Assembly (NCBI RefSeq): GCF_002307495.1
Contig: NZ_NTMR01000003.1
Coordinates: forward strand, 372,001 to 436,000
Length of the DNA stretch: 64,000 nucleotides
Direction of reading: 5' to 3'
From: Pseudomonas abyssi
GTDB lineage: Bacteria; Pseudomonadota; Gammaproteobacteria; Pseudomonadales; Pseudomonadaceae
A program made the translations under genes and the position numbers. Positions 9,152 through 18,025 of the stretch are shown piece by piece. The number at the start of each line of letters is the position of its first letter. Positions within the stretch are counted from its first letter, which is position 1. A model generated the notes under the pieces. The model did no database searches, was not told the origin of the DNA, and was given only the letters and a program-made list of their open reading frames with translations.

Positions 9152-9631
9152 ATGAAAAATAATTCGGGACAAGGTGCTGAAGATCCGATCCTGCAATGGG
9201 TGACCTTTCGTCTGGACAACGAGAGTTACGGCATCAACGTGATGCAGGTGCAGGAGGTGCTGCGGCACACCGAGATTGCACCGGTCCCCGGCGCGCCAAC
9301 CTATGTGCTCGGCATCATCAACCTGCGCGGCAACGTGGTGACGGTGATCGATACCCGCCAGCGTTTTGGTCTGACTCCGGCTCCGATTACCGACAACACC
9401 CGTATCGTCATCATTGAAGCCGACAAGCAGGTTGTCGGCATTCTGGTCGACTCGGTCGCTGAAGTGGTTTACCTGCGTCAGTCCGAGATCGAAACCGCAC
9501 CCAACGTGGGGACCGACGAGTCAGCCAAGTTTATTCAGGGTGTCTGCAACAAGAACAACGAACTGCTGATTCTGGTCGATCTGGAAAAGATGATGACCGA
9601 AGATGAGTGGGCTGAGCTGTCAGGGTTCTGA
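9152..9631 (+). CDS. cheW: Chemotaxis coupling protein CheW
   Basis: Links chemoreceptors to CheA. 159 residues forming a single CheW domain, with the typical strands WVTFRLDNESYGINV, VQEVLRHTEIAPVPGAP, VLGIINLRGNVVTVIDTR and GILVDSVAEV. It follows the parP-like gene by 70 bases and is followed after 3 bases by the DUF2802 gene. ATG 9152 is preceded by a moderate GGGAAG site. Confidence 0.95.
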   Translation: MKNNSGQGAEDPILQWVTFRLDNESYGINVMQVQEVLRHTEIAPVPGAPTYVLGIINLRGNVVTVIDTRQRFGLTPAPITDNTRIVIIEADKQVVGILVDSVAEVVYLRQSEIETAPNVGTDESAKFIQGVCNKNNELLILVDLEKMMTEDEWAELSGF

Positions 9632-9634
9632 TTG

Positions 9635-10036
9635 ATGAATGAACCCTGGTTGCTGCTGGTCCTCGGCGGGCTGCTCGGTATCCTGCTGGCCGCGCTGGCG
9701 GTGCTGTTCATGCAGGTACGCCGTCTGCCGGTTGAACAGCAGCAACAGGAAGCCCGGCTGCAGACCCGGCTGGAGCAGCTGTCGCGTGAGCTGGCGACCT
9801 TTCAGCAGGGTAGTATTCGCATGGGTGAGGAAATCATCGCGCTGCGTCAGCAGGTGAAACGTCTGGAAGACAAACAGCTCAAGCTGGAGCAGCACGACCC
9901 GCAGTCTCTCCCCTACAACCAGGCTGCGCGCCTGGTTGGCATGGGCGCGAGCATCGAAGACCTGACCCAGTCCTGTGGCCTGTCCAAGGCCGAGGCCGAG
10001 CTGTTCGTCAAGTTGCACGCCTCGCGCCAGGCATAA
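9635..10036 (+). CDS. DUF2802 family membrane-anchored protein
   Basis: 133-residue protein with one N-terminal membrane helix (LLLVLGGLLGILLAALAVLF), a Gln/Glu-rich probable coiled coil at about 35-85, and a C-terminal segment GASIEDLTQSCGLSKAEAEL that resembles a small helix-turn-helix and matches what I know as DUF2802. The gene commonly follows cheW in Pseudomonas; its function is unknown. Start is ATG 9635, with an adjacent TTG at 9632 as alternative. It converges on fhlB with a 10-base gap. Confidence 0.8.
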   Translation: MNEPWLLLVLGGLLGILLAALAVLFMQVRRLPVEQQQQEARLQTRLEQLSRELATFQQGSIRMGEEIIALRQQVKRLEDKQLKLEQHDPQSLPYNQAARLVGMGASIEDLTQSCGLSKAEAELFVKLHASRQA

Positions 10037-10046
10037 CCTACGCGCT

Positions 10047-10370
10047 TTACTCTTCCTTCCTGTTTTCCAGTTGGAGCGGCTTCTCCTTTCCGCCATCGGG
10101 ATCAAAGCCTTTCGGGCGTTTGCCTTTGATGTACCAGGCAAAGGCGATGATCTCGGCGATGGTGCGATAGAGCGCCTCCGGGATCTGATCACCCAGTTCC
10201 ATACGCGCGAGCATGCGCGCCAGGTCCGCATTTTCGTAAATCGGCACTTCATACTGCATCGCCAGCTGAACGATCTGCTCGGCCAGGTCGCCTTCGCCCT
10301 TGGCGGTGATGGTGGGGGCCTGTTCTCCGCCGTCGTAGACCAGGGCGATCGCTTCGCGTGCATCGCTCAT
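10047..10370 (-). CDS. fhlB: FhlB, FlhB C-terminal-like export switch protein
   Basis: 107 residues matching only the cytoplasmic C-terminal domain of FlhB/YscU export switch proteins (AIALVYDGGEQAPTITAKGEG, VPIYENADLARMLARMELG, EALYRTIAEIIAFAWYI). It lacks membrane helices and the NPTH autocleavage site of full FlhB. Such stand-alone homologues occur beside fliK in many pseudomonads. Its ATG overlaps the fliK stop by one base (TGATG), so the two are translationally coupled. Exact role in hook-length switching is inferred. Confidence 0.87.
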   Translation of the reverse strand: MSDAREAIALVYDGGEQAPTITAKGEGDLAEQIVQLAMQYEVPIYENADLARMLARMELGDQIPEALYRTIAEIIAFAWYIKGKRPKGFDPDGGKEKPLQLENRKEE

Positions 10371-12133
10371 CAGGTGACCTCGTCGATCCAGGTTTGCTGT
10401 ACGGCCTGCCGTGGGGCAGGCGGTGTGCCGCAGTGGCAGCTGATCTCGCCGACATCCAGCCCCTTGGCCAGCAGGCGATCACGCAGGGTGCTCAGTTCGC
10501 TGTTCAGTAGCGCGAGTGTCGGTTGCTGTTCGGCCCATAGTTCGCTGCTGACGCGATCGTTGCGCAGCCTGGCAATGGCCTGCAGGCTGCCCAGGTGATC
10601 CAGGTTGAAGGCCAGGCGGACTTCCCAGACAGGCACCGGCTCGGGCTGCTCGCGATCCGGCGCGGGGCTGTCGCGTTGAATGCGCATCTGTACGTGGTTG
10701 AACTGCTGACCGTCGCGCAGCGGAATTTCCAGCTGCCAGGTGGTCTGGGTGCTGCCGTCTGAAAACGTCTGGGTCTGGCCCATGCTCTGCAACTGATGAT
10801 GCTGGATGCGCGAGAGCAGGGCCGCAGTCAGTCGCAGCAGGCTGCCCAGATCACCGGTGTCGCCCAATGCCTGCAATGCGCGACTGGGCAGCGGGAATAG
10901 GCCGGGCTTGGCGGCCGATTGCTGCTGCGCTGCCTGTATCGCCTGCTGCCAGGGGCCTGGCGGCAGACCGGCGGTTTGCAGGCTGCCTGGCGGCAGTTGT
11001 TGTTGCAGGGTGACCAGCAGGCCGAGCAGGGCGCCTTTGAAGTCGGCGCCGGCTAGCGGCTCGGCGGCGGCCGGGCTGGCCAGACTGGCGAGCAGCGGCA
11101 GCAGCTTGTCGAGCGCGGGCAGGGGATTGGGTATCCGGGGGGCACCCTCTGCGGTGAGGGTGGCCGGGTTGGCCACCGGCTCGCTGCCAGCAGGGGGGAC
11201 TGGTGCGGGCGCGGCAGCAGCCTGGCGACCGAGAATTTGTGCTAACTGCGCCAGGTTGCTCTCCAGAAAGGCGCCGCTCTGGGCGACGGCGTTGGCCACG
11301 CCGGTCGCGGTGGTCAACTGCGGCGCGCTGACGATCTGATTGAGCACGCTCTGAATCGCCTGGTGCAACTGCGGCACCGCTGGCAGTGGCTGCGGGTTGC
11401 TGGCCAGGGTCTGCAGGCGGGCCAAAAGCGGTTCGGCAGAGCCCTGGCGTTGCAGTGCCTCACGCAGCCCTTGCAGCAGATCGGCCTGGCGCAGCTGTTC
11501 GCTGGCACTTTGCACGCGCAATTCGCCCTGGCTGCCAACGGTGGCGTTGAGTTGGGTGCCGGGGGCGACCGGGCGCGTGCTGCTCAGCTGCAGCAGGACT
11601 TGCGGAGCGCTTTGCTGCACTAGCTCAGCAACCAGCTGATAGCGGGCGATCTTGCCGTCGGGCGCGGGTACCGCTTGCTGCTCGAGAACCCTTGCCTGCA
11701 ACTGGCTGCCAGCAGGGAACTGCTGCGGGTCGAGCCGCGTCAAGGGCGGTCCGGGAGCAGCGCCGGTGGCTGGCTGCAAGGCAGCCATCAACTGGTTCTG
11801 CGAGATTGCTTGAACCAGCAACTGGCTGCCGGCAGGCAAGGGCTGTGGGCTGCTGGTGGGCAAGGTCGTGCTGGTAGCGGTTGAGGGGGCAGTACCAAGG
11901 TTCTGTTTCGAGATGCGCAGCAGCAGTTCAAACTGGCCATTGGCGTTGGGCCGCTCGCTGCTCTGGATGACCTCTGCACGTGCCTGTTCGCCGCCCAGCA
12001 GGGCCAATGCGTCAATTGGCCGCAAGAGTTGCAGGGCGACCACCAGCGCGTCGGCACTGCGGGCCGGCGCCGCGCTGGCGGGCGCTGTGGGCTGGGTCGG
12101 GCTGGTCGGTGGCAGGCGAATATCAGGGCTCAT
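10370..12133 (-). CDS. fliK: Flagellar hook-length control protein FliK
   Basis: 587 residues. A long Gln/Ala/Pro-rich N-terminal and central part is typical of the secreted ruler region. The C-terminal domain (about residues 445-570) carries the FliK signature WQLEIPLRDGQQFNHVQMRI and WEVRLAFNLDHLG followed by LLAKGLDVGEISC. The frame stays open upstream into ccmA territory on the other strand, but that stretch is non-coding shadow. I start at ATG 12133, which lacks a strong ribosome site, so the exact N-terminus is uncertain. Pseudomonas carries this gene next to ccmA. Confidence 0.88.
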   Translation of the reverse strand: MSPDIRLPPTSPTQPTAPASAAPARSADALVVALQLLRPIDALALLGGEQARAEVIQSSERPNANGQFELLLRISKQNLGTAPSTATSTTLPTSSPQPLPAGSQLLVQAISQNQLMAALQPATGAAPGPPLTRLDPQQFPAGSQLQARVLEQQAVPAPDGKIARYQLVAELVQQSAPQVLLQLSSTRPVAPGTQLNATVGSQGELRVQSASEQLRQADLLQGLREALQRQGSAEPLLARLQTLASNPQPLPAVPQLHQAIQSVLNQIVSAPQLTTATGVANAVAQSGAFLESNLAQLAQILGRQAAAAPAPVPPAGSEPVANPATLTAEGAPRIPNPLPALDKLLPLLASLASPAAAEPLAGADFKGALLGLLVTLQQQLPPGSLQTAGLPPGPWQQAIQAAQQQSAAKPGLFPLPSRALQALGDTGDLGSLLRLTAALLSRIQHHQLQSMGQTQTFSDGSTQTTWQLEIPLRDGQQFNHVQMRIQRDSPAPDREQPEPVPVWEVRLAFNLDHLGSLQAIARLRNDRVSSELWAEQQPTLALLNSELSTLRDRLLAKGLDVGEISCHCGTPPAPRQAVQQTWIDEVT

Positions 12134-12180
12134 GTTGTCACATGTTGACGTAAATCGAGGTCCCCGGCCAAGGGGCTGCA

Positions 12181-12188
12181 TGTATAAT
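12181..12188 (+). promoter_or_regulatory. Candidate extended -10 element of the ccm operon
   Basis: TGTATAAT, an extended -10 match, lies 117 bases before ccmA in the 171-bp gap between divergent fliK and ccmA. No well-spaced -35 was found (the nearest TTGACG at 12145 is too far), so this is a weak call. Confidence 0.4.
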
Positions 12189-12304
12189 GGCGCCGCTGAA
12201 ATAATAGCGCTCGGCGGAGTCTGCTGGCCTGACAGAGTATAGCGGCAGCCAGCGCAAGAACATGAATAGGGTGGCGACTCGACAGGGTAGCCTACGGAGT
12301 ACAG

Positions 12305-12940
12305 GTGGCGGCTGAGCAGATCGACATCATCGACCTGACTTGCGAGCGGGATGAGCGCGAGTTGTTTCGCGGGCTGAGTTGTCGCCTGCAGGCCGGTGAG
12401 GTGCTGCAGGTGGCCGGGCCGAATGGCGCCGGCAAGACCAGCTTGCTGCGTATTCTGGCCGGGCTGATGCCGGCGGCTGACGGTGATGTCCATTACGGCG
12501 GCCGGTCTGTGCTGGGTGGCTCGGGACGCGAGCACTGGCGCCGCAGCTTGCTGTTTCTGGGGCACGCAACTGCTGTCAAGGCGACCCTGACAGCCGAAGA
12601 AAACCTGGCCTGGTTGTGTGCGCTGGATCAGCCGGTGGCGCCTGAGGCGATCTGGGATGCCCTGGCAGCCGTTGGGCTGCGCGGCTACGAAGACGTGCCT
12701 TGCCGGCAGATGTCGGCAGGGCAGCAGCGCCGCGTTGCGCTGGCGCGGCTGCGTTTGCAGCACAAGCCGGTCTGGGTGCTGGACGAACCCTTCACGGCGC
12801 TGGATCAGGCCGCCGTACGCGCACTGGAACAACAGATTCTGGCCTTTGCCGATACCGGCGGCACCGTTGTGCTGACTACGCACCACAGCCTGGATCACCT
12901 GAGTCAGGTGCGTCAGCTGGATCTGGGGCGGGTGGTCTGA
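12305..12940 (+). CDS. ccmA: Cytochrome c maturation ATPase CcmA
   Basis: ABC ATPase of the CcmABCD complex that releases haem-loaded CcmE. Walker A is GPNGAGKT (residues 38-45), the signature is MSAGQQRR, and Walker B is VWVLDEP. The start is GTG 12305 with GGAG about six bases upstream. It is the first gene of a complete ccmABCDEFGHI operon reading right. The stop overlaps the ccmB start (TGATG). 211 residues, normal for the family. Confidence 0.96.
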   Translation: MAAEQIDIIDLTCERDERELFRGLSCRLQAGEVLQVAGPNGAGKTSLLRILAGLMPAADGDVHYGGRSVLGGSGREHWRRSLLFLGHATAVKATLTAEENLAWLCALDQPVAPEAIWDALAAVGLRGYEDVPCRQMSAGQQRRVALARLRLQHKPVWVLDEPFTALDQAAVRALEQQILAFADTGGTVVLTTHHSLDHLSQVRQLDLGRVV

Positions 12941-13614
12941 TGCGCGCTGTGATCTGGCAATTGCTGCAGCGTGAATGGCAGCTCAGCTGGCGCCGGCCGG
13001 GTGATGTGCTCAACCCGCTGGTGTTCTTCGCCATGGTGATTACCCTGTTTCCGCTGGCGGTGGGCCCGGAGCCGCAGATGCTGCAACGCATGGCCTCAGG
13101 CGTCATCTGGGTGGCAGCATTGCTGGCGACGTTGCTGTCATTGGACGGCCTGTTTCGCAGCGATTTTGAGGACGGCTCGTTGGAGCAGTGGGTACTCTCG
13201 CCGCACCCGCTGACGCTGCTGGTGCTGGTCAAGGTGCTGCACCACTGGCTGATGTGCGGCGTGCTGCTGGTGCTCCTGACCCCCTTGCTGGGCATGATGC
13301 TGGCGCTGCCCTGGTCGGTGATTCCGGTGCTCTGTGTCACCCTGTTGCTGGGCACCGCGGTATTGAGTTTGCTGGGGGCGATTGGTGCGGCGCTGACGGT
13401 CGGCCTCAAGGGTGGCGGCAGCATGTTGCTGGCGCTGCTGATTCTGCCCCTGTATATCCCGGTGTTGATTCTCGGCACCGGCACCATGGATGCGGCGCTG
13501 CAGGGCTTGCCCGTGCAGGGCTACCTGCTCTGGATGAGCTGCCTGGCGGTGCTGGCGCTGAGCCTGTCACCTCTGGCCATTGCGGCGGGTCTGCGCATCG
13601 GGGTCAGCGAATGA
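12940..13614 (+). CDS. ccmB: Cytochrome c maturation membrane protein CcmB
   Basis: Membrane partner of CcmA. 224 residues with about six hydrophobic segments (for example NPLVFFAMVITLFPLAVG and VIWVAALLATLLSLDGLF) and the conserved FEDGSLEQW region. ATG 12940 shares a base with the ccmA stop; the open frame reaching back to 12700 overlaps ccmA and is not used. A 34-base spacer separates it from ccmC. Confidence 0.95.
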   Translation: MRAVIWQLLQREWQLSWRRPGDVLNPLVFFAMVITLFPLAVGPEPQMLQRMASGVIWVAALLATLLSLDGLFRSDFEDGSLEQWVLSPHPLTLLVLVKVLHHWLMCGVLLVLLTPLLGMMLALPWSVIPVLCVTLLLGTAVLSLLGAIGAALTVGLKGGGSMLLALLILPLYIPVLILGTGTMDAALQGLPVQGYLLWMSCLAVLALSLSPLAIAAGLRIGVSE

Positions 13615-13648
13615 CGGTTAGCGAAGAACATGCGGAGTTGAACGGCCA

Positions 13649-14392
13649 ATGAGCTGGACTTTTTTCCACAAGCTGGGTTCGCCCAAATGGTTTTACGAGA
13701 TCAGCGGCAAGCTGTTGCCGTGGGTTACCGCCTTCAGTCTGCTGGCGCTGGTGATTGGTATCGTCTGGGGGCTGGTGTTTGCGCCCGAGGACTACCAGCA
13801 GGGCAACAGCTTTCGCATTATCTATATTCACGTGCCGGCGGCCATTCTGGCCCAGTCCTGCTACATGATGCTGGCGGTGGCGGGCGTGGTCGGGCTGGTC
13901 TGGCGCATGAAACTGGCGGATGTGGCGCTGCAGTGCGCGGCGCCAATTGGCGCCTGGATGACCCTGGTGGCGCTATTCACCGGCTCCATCTGGGGTAAGC
14001 CGACCTGGGGCACCTACTGGGAGTGGGATGCCCGTCTGACGTCGATGCTGATCCTGCTGTTTCTGTACTTTGGCATCATTGCCCTGCGCATGGCGATCAG
14101 CAATCGTGATACCGCCGCCAAGGCCACTGCGGTGATGGCGATTGTCGGGGTGATCAACATCCCGATCATCAAGTACTCGGTGGACTGGTGGAATACCCTG
14201 CACCAGCCTGCCACCTTTACCATCACCGAGAAGCCGGCCATGCCGCCGGAGATGTGGCTGCCGCTGCTGGTGATGGTGCTGGCCTTCTATGGTCTGTTTA
14301 CCCTGAATCTGTTGATGCGCATGCGTCTTGAAGTGTTGCGCCGCGAACACAAGACCCGCTGGGCGCGGGCCGCTCTGGAGAGCAATACATGA
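13649..14392 (+). CDS. ccmC: Haem handling protein CcmC
   Basis: Integral membrane protein that loads haem onto CcmE. 247 residues, six membrane segments, with the tryptophan-rich WWD-type motif [13 protein letters not shown] near residue 120 and conserved histidines ([17 protein letters not shown]). The gene start at 13649 is preceded by GGAG at a rather long spacing. Its last bases overlap the ccmD start (ATGA). Confidence 0.96.
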   Translation: MSWTFFHKLGSPKWFYEISGKLLPWVTAFSLLALVIGIVWGLVFAPEDYQQGNSFRIIYIHVPAAILAQSCYMMLAVAGVVGLVWRMKLADVALQCAAPIGAWMTLVALFTGSIWGKPTWGTYWEWDARLTSMLILLFLYFGIIALRMAISNRDTAAKATAVMAIVGVINIPIIKYSVDWWNTLHQPATFTITEKPAMPPEMWLPLLVMVLAFYGLFTLNLLMRMRLEVLRREHKTRWARAALESNT

Positions 14393-14556
14393 GCAACCTG
14401 GCCGAGTTTTTTGCCATGGGTGGCCATGGCCCCTATGTCTGGACCGCTTACGGATTGACGGGCGCGGTTCTGATTCTGTTGTTCCTCACCCCGATACTTG
14501 GACGTCGTCGGCTGGTGCAGGCTGAAGCACGCCGTCGTCGGCGAGAGGAAACCTGA
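14389..14556 (+). CDS. ccmD: Haem exporter subunit CcmD (55 residues)
   Basis: Small single-pass protein that stabilises the CcmABC-CcmE complex. The translation begins [18 protein letters not shown], the family hallmark being the F-x-MGGHG-x-YVW segment before one transmembrane helix, and ends in an arginine-rich cytoplasmic tail. ATG 14389 overlaps the ccmC stop and its TGA overlaps the ccmE ATG, so it is coupled on both sides. Confidence 0.94.
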   Translation: MSNLAEFFAMGGHGPYVWTAYGLTGAVLILLFLTPILGRRRLVQAEARRRRREET

Positions 14557-15014
14557 TGCATCCCGCACGAAAGAAACGCCTGATCCTGATTCTCTTGGTG
14601 TTGCTGGGCGTCGGCGCTGCCGTGGCGCTGGCCCTGAGCGCGCTGCGCGAAAACATCAATCTGTTCTACACCCCCACCCAGATCGCCAATGGCGAGGTAC
14701 CCGAAGGGGCGCGTATCCGTGCCGGCGGCATGGTGGTCGATGGCAGCGTCAAGCGCTCCAGCGATAGCCTGGATGTGCGCTTTGACGTCTCCGATGGCGC
14801 CAAGGCCGTAACCATCGCCTACAGCGGCATTCTGCCGGACCTGTTCCGTGAGGGGCAGGGCATTGTCGCCTTGGGCCGGGTGAATGCCGAGGGCGTGCTG
14901 GTAGCCGATGAAGTGCTGGCCAAGCACGATGAGGAATACATGCCGCCCGAAGTGGCCAAGGCCATGAGCGATGCCATGCAGAACAAGGCAGCGCAATCGG
15001 CAACAGCGGAATAA
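14556..15014 (+). CDS. ccmE: Periplasmic haem chaperone CcmE
   Basis: Binds haem covalently through a histidine and delivers it to apocytochromes. An N-terminal membrane anchor (about residues 9-28) precedes an OB-fold domain; the haem-binding motif [12 protein letters not shown] gives H124 and Y128. 152 residues, standard size. ATG 14556 overlaps the ccmD stop; ccmF follows after 10 bases. Confidence 0.96.
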   Translation: MHPARKKRLILILLVLLGVGAAVALALSALRENINLFYTPTQIANGEVPEGARIRAGGMVVDGSVKRSSDSLDVRFDVSDGAKAVTIAYSGILPDLFREGQGIVALGRVNAEGVLVADEVLAKHDEEYMPPEVAKAMSDAMQNKAAQSATAE

Positions 15015-15024
15015 GGGGTAACTG

Positions 15025-16998
15025 ATGATTCCCGAGCTTGGGCAAATTGCCCTGATCATTGCACTGTGCCTGGCGGTGCTGCAGGCCAGTGTGCCGCTGT
15101 ACGGCGCCTGGCGTGGTGACGCGCTGGCGATGAACGTGGCGCAGCCGGCAGCCGCCGCGCAGTGCCTGTTTGTCGCCTTTGCCTTTGCCTGTCTGGTGCA
15201 GGCCTTTGTGGTCGATGACTTCAGCGTGACCTACGTCGCACTCAACTCCAATTCGGCCATGCCCTGGTACTACAAGGTCAGCGCGGTGTGGGGCGGTCAC
15301 GAAGGGTCACTGCTGCTGTGGGCGCTGATCCTGGCCGGCTGGACCTTCGCGGTGGCGATCTTCTCGCGCGATCTGCCGGAGGAAATGCTGGCTCGCGTGC
15401 TGTCGGTGATGGGGATGATCAGTGTCGGCTTCTTGTGCTTCATGCTGATGACCTCCAACCCGTTCGACCGTCAACTGCCGTTCCACCCGGTGGATGGCAA
15501 CGACCTGAACCCGCTGCTGCAGGACTTTGGCCTGATTGTTCACCCGCCGATGCTCTACATGGGCTATGTCGGCTTCTCCGTCGCGTTTGCCTTTGCCATT
15601 GCTGCGCTGCTGGGCGGGCGTCTGGATGCGGCCTGGGCGCGCTGGTCGCGACCCTGGACCATCGTCGCCTGGGCCTTCCTGACCATCGGTATCGTGCTCG
15701 GTTCCTGGTGGGCCTACTACGAGTTGGGCTGGGGCGGCTGGTGGTTCTGGGACCCGGTTGAGAATGCCTCCTTCATGCCCTGGCTGGTCGGCACTGCGCT
15801 GATTCATTCGCTGGCGGTGACCGAAAAGCGCGGCGTGTTCAAGAGCTGGACCGTACTGCTGGCCATCGCAGCCTTCTCGCTCAGCCTGCTGGGGACTTTC
15901 CTGGTGCGTTCTGGCGTGCTCACCTCGGTACACGCCTTTGCCAGTGACCCTGATCGCGGCGTGTTTATCCTCGGCTTCTTGCTGGTGGTGGTCGGCGGTT
16001 CGCTGCTGCTCTACGCCCTGCGTGCCCCGGTAGTGAAAAGCCAGATCGGCTTTGCCTGGAGCTCGCGTGAAGCGCTGCTGCTGGTCAACAACGTGGTACT
16101 CGTGGTGGCCGCGCTGATGGTGCTGCTGGGTACTCTGTATCCGTTGATCATGTCTGCCTTCGATACCCTGGTGTCGGTGGGGCCGCCGTATTTCAACGGC
16201 ATGTTCCTGCCGTTGATGGCGATTCTGATGGCGGCGCTGGGGGTGGGTATTCTCAGCCGCTGGAAGCAAACGCCGGTCGACTGGCTGGTGGGCCAGCTGA
16301 AATGGGTGCTGCTGCTGTCGGCGATCGGCGCCGTGGCTATCGCACTCTGGCTGGGCGCGCACCAGCTGGCCATCGGCAGTCTGCTGTTGCTGGTGTTCTG
16401 GGTTTGCGGCGCCTCGCTGCGCGACGTGCTGCACAAGACCCGCAACAAGGGCCTGGCGTCCGGTGTGCGTGCGCTGCCGCGCAGCTACTGGGGCATGACC
16501 TTGGCGCACATCGGCATTGCCGTCTGCGCTGTCGGTGTTGTCGGCGCCAGCCTGTTCGATAATCAGCGTGACCTGCGCATGGCGCCCGGTGATGCGCTGG
16601 AGCTGGGCGGCTACACCTTCATCTTTGATGGCGTGCGCCACCGTGAAGGGCCCAACTGGATCTCCGATCAAGGCGTGGTCAGCGTCTACGCCGGTGATCG
16701 TCAGATCACCACTCTGCACCCCGAGAAGCGCTTGTATCGCGTGAAGAATCAAGTCATGACCGAGGCAGGTATTGATGCCGGCTTTACCCGTGACCTCTTT
16801 GTCGCCATGGGCGAGCCGCTGGAAGGGGATGCCTGGGCAATGCGCGTGCACATCAAGCCCTTCGTGCGCTGGATCTGGCTGGGCGGCCTGATGATGATGG
16901 CCGGCGGTCTGCTGGCGGCCAGTGACAAGCGCTACCGTCTGAAGGTGCGCCAGCGCGCCGACAAGACGGCCCAACCGTTGACCGGGGAGACTGCCTGA
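15025..16998 (+). CDS. ccmF: Cytochrome c haem lyase subunit CcmF
   Basis: Large polytopic membrane protein (657 residues, many hydrophobic helices) that ligates haem to apocytochrome c together with CcmH/CcmI. The WWD domain GWGGWWFWDPVENASFMP lies near residue 236, with conserved WGGHEGSLLLW earlier. GGGGTAA stands before ATG 15025. The TGA overlaps the ccmG ATG by one base. Confidence 0.97.
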   Translation: MIPELGQIALIIALCLAVLQASVPLYGAWRGDALAMNVAQPAAAAQCLFVAFAFACLVQAFVVDDFSVTYVALNSNSAMPWYYKVSAVWGGHEGSLLLWALILAGWTFAVAIFSRDLPEEMLARVLSVMGMISVGFLCFMLMTSNPFDRQLPFHPVDGNDLNPLLQDFGLIVHPPMLYMGYVGFSVAFAFAIAALLGGRLDAAWARWSRPWTIVAWAFLTIGIVLGSWWAYYELGWGGWWFWDPVENASFMPWLVGTALIHSLAVTEKRGVFKSWTVLLAIAAFSLSLLGTFLVRSGVLTSVHAFASDPDRGVFILGFLLVVVGGSLLLYALRAPVVKSQIGFAWSSREALLLVNNVVLVVAALMVLLGTLYPLIMSAFDTLVSVGPPYFNGMFLPLMAILMAALGVGILSRWKQTPVDWLVGQLKWVLLLSAIGAVAIALWLGAHQLAIGSLLLLVFWVCGASLRDVLHKTRNKGLASGVRALPRSYWGMTLAHIGIAVCAVGVVGASLFDNQRDLRMAPGDALELGGYTFIFDGVRHREGPNWISDQGVVSVYAGDRQITTLHPEKRLYRVKNQVMTEAGIDAGFTRDLFVAMGEPLEGDAWAMRVHIKPFVRWIWLGGLMMMAGGLLAASDKRYRLKVRQRADKTAQPLTGETA

Positions 16999-17546
16999 TG
17001 CGTCGTGCACTGCTGATTCTGCCGCTGCTGATCTTTCTGGTGCTGGCCGGTTTCTTTCTCTCCAGCCTGATGAGCAAAGAGGCCGGGGTGACCGAGCTGG
17101 AGCTGCCGTCGCCGCTGCTGGACAAGCCCTTCCCGAGCTTTGACCTGCCGTCTGTGCTGGATGAGCAAACGCGCATTACCCAGGCCGACTTCCAAGGCCC
17201 GGCGCTGGTCAACATCTGGGCCACATGGTGTGTGGCCTGTCGTGTCGAGCATCCGGTGCTCAACCGTCTGGCGGCTGAAGGCGTGGTGATCTACGGGGTC
17301 AACTACAAGGACAACAGCGCTGATGCGATCAAATGGCTCAAGGATTTTCACAATCCGTACCAGTTGAATATCAGCGATGCTGACGGCCGCCTGGGCCTGG
17401 ATCTGGGCGTCTATGGCGCGCCGGAAACCTACCTGATCGATGCTCAGGGCAATATCCGCTACAAGTTTATCGGCGTAATCGATGACCGCGTCTGGGATAC
17501 CAACCTGGCCGCGCGTTATCAGGCGCTGGCCGAGGAGGCCCAATGA
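16998..17546 (+). CDS. ccmG: Thioredoxin-like reductase CcmG (DsbE)
   Basis: Membrane-anchored periplasmic thiol reductase that keeps apocytochrome CXXCH motifs reduced. One N-terminal helix (LLILPLLIFLVLAGFF) anchors a thioredoxin fold with active site WCVAC (C78, C81) and the cis-proline region GAPETYLID. 182 residues. The 3' end overlaps ccmH by four bases. Confidence 0.96.
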   Translation: MRRALLILPLLIFLVLAGFFLSSLMSKEAGVTELELPSPLLDKPFPSFDLPSVLDEQTRITQADFQGPALVNIWATWCVACRVEHPVLNRLAAEGVVIYGVNYKDNSADAIKWLKDFHNPYQLNISDADGRLGLDLGVYGAPETYLIDAQGNIRYKFIGVIDDRVWDTNLAARYQALAEEAQ

Positions 17547-18025
17547 TCCTGCGACTGAGTTGGCTGGCCCTGGGCCTGCTGCTGATGGTGGGCAGCGTCA
17601 GCGCGGCGGTAGATACCTTCGAGTTCAGCTCCGAGCAGGAGCGGGACCGCTTCTACGCTATTGGCGCGGAGCTGCGTTGCCCCAAGTGCCAAAACCAGAA
17701 CATCGCTGATTCTGACGCCCCTATCGCCTCTGACCTGCGCAAGGAGGTCTATCGACTGCTGGACGAAGGGCGGAGCGATGAGGAAATCGTGGATTACATG
17801 GTCGCTCGCTATGGCGAGTTTGTGCGTTACAAGCCGGCACTGAACCGCGAAACGCTGGTGCTCTGGTTTGGTCCGTTGTTTTTCCTGCTTGCCGGCGTGC
17901 TGGCCATTGTGCTGATGGTGCGTCGCCGTCAGAAAGTCGCCGCCTCTGCGCCGGCTGCCGAGCTGTCACCGCAGGAGCAGCAGCGCCTGGACGACCTGTT
18001 GAACAAGAAGAGCCAAGATGACTGA
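17543..18025 (+). CDS. ccmH: Cytochrome c maturation protein CcmH
   Basis: Thiol-disulfide component acting on apocytochrome c. A signal/anchor sequence (residues 1-22) is followed by LRCPKCQNQNIADSDAPIA with the conserved LRCxxC pair (C46, C49), then a C-terminal membrane helix. 160 residues, the short form; the TPR part is encoded separately as ccmI directly downstream with an 8-base overlap. Confidence 0.95.
   Translation: MILRLSWLALGLLLMVGSVSAAVDTFEFSSEQERDRFYAIGAELRCPKCQNQNIADSDAPIASDLRKEVYRLLDEGRSDEEIVDYMVARYGEFVRYKPALNRETLVLWFGPLFFLLAGVLAIVLMVRRRQKVAASAPAAELSPQEQQRLDDLLNKKSQDD

Noticed and set aside
12134..12898. Upstream extension of the fliK frame
   Set aside because: It runs antisense through ccmA and has no FliK features; the protein most likely starts at ATG 12133.
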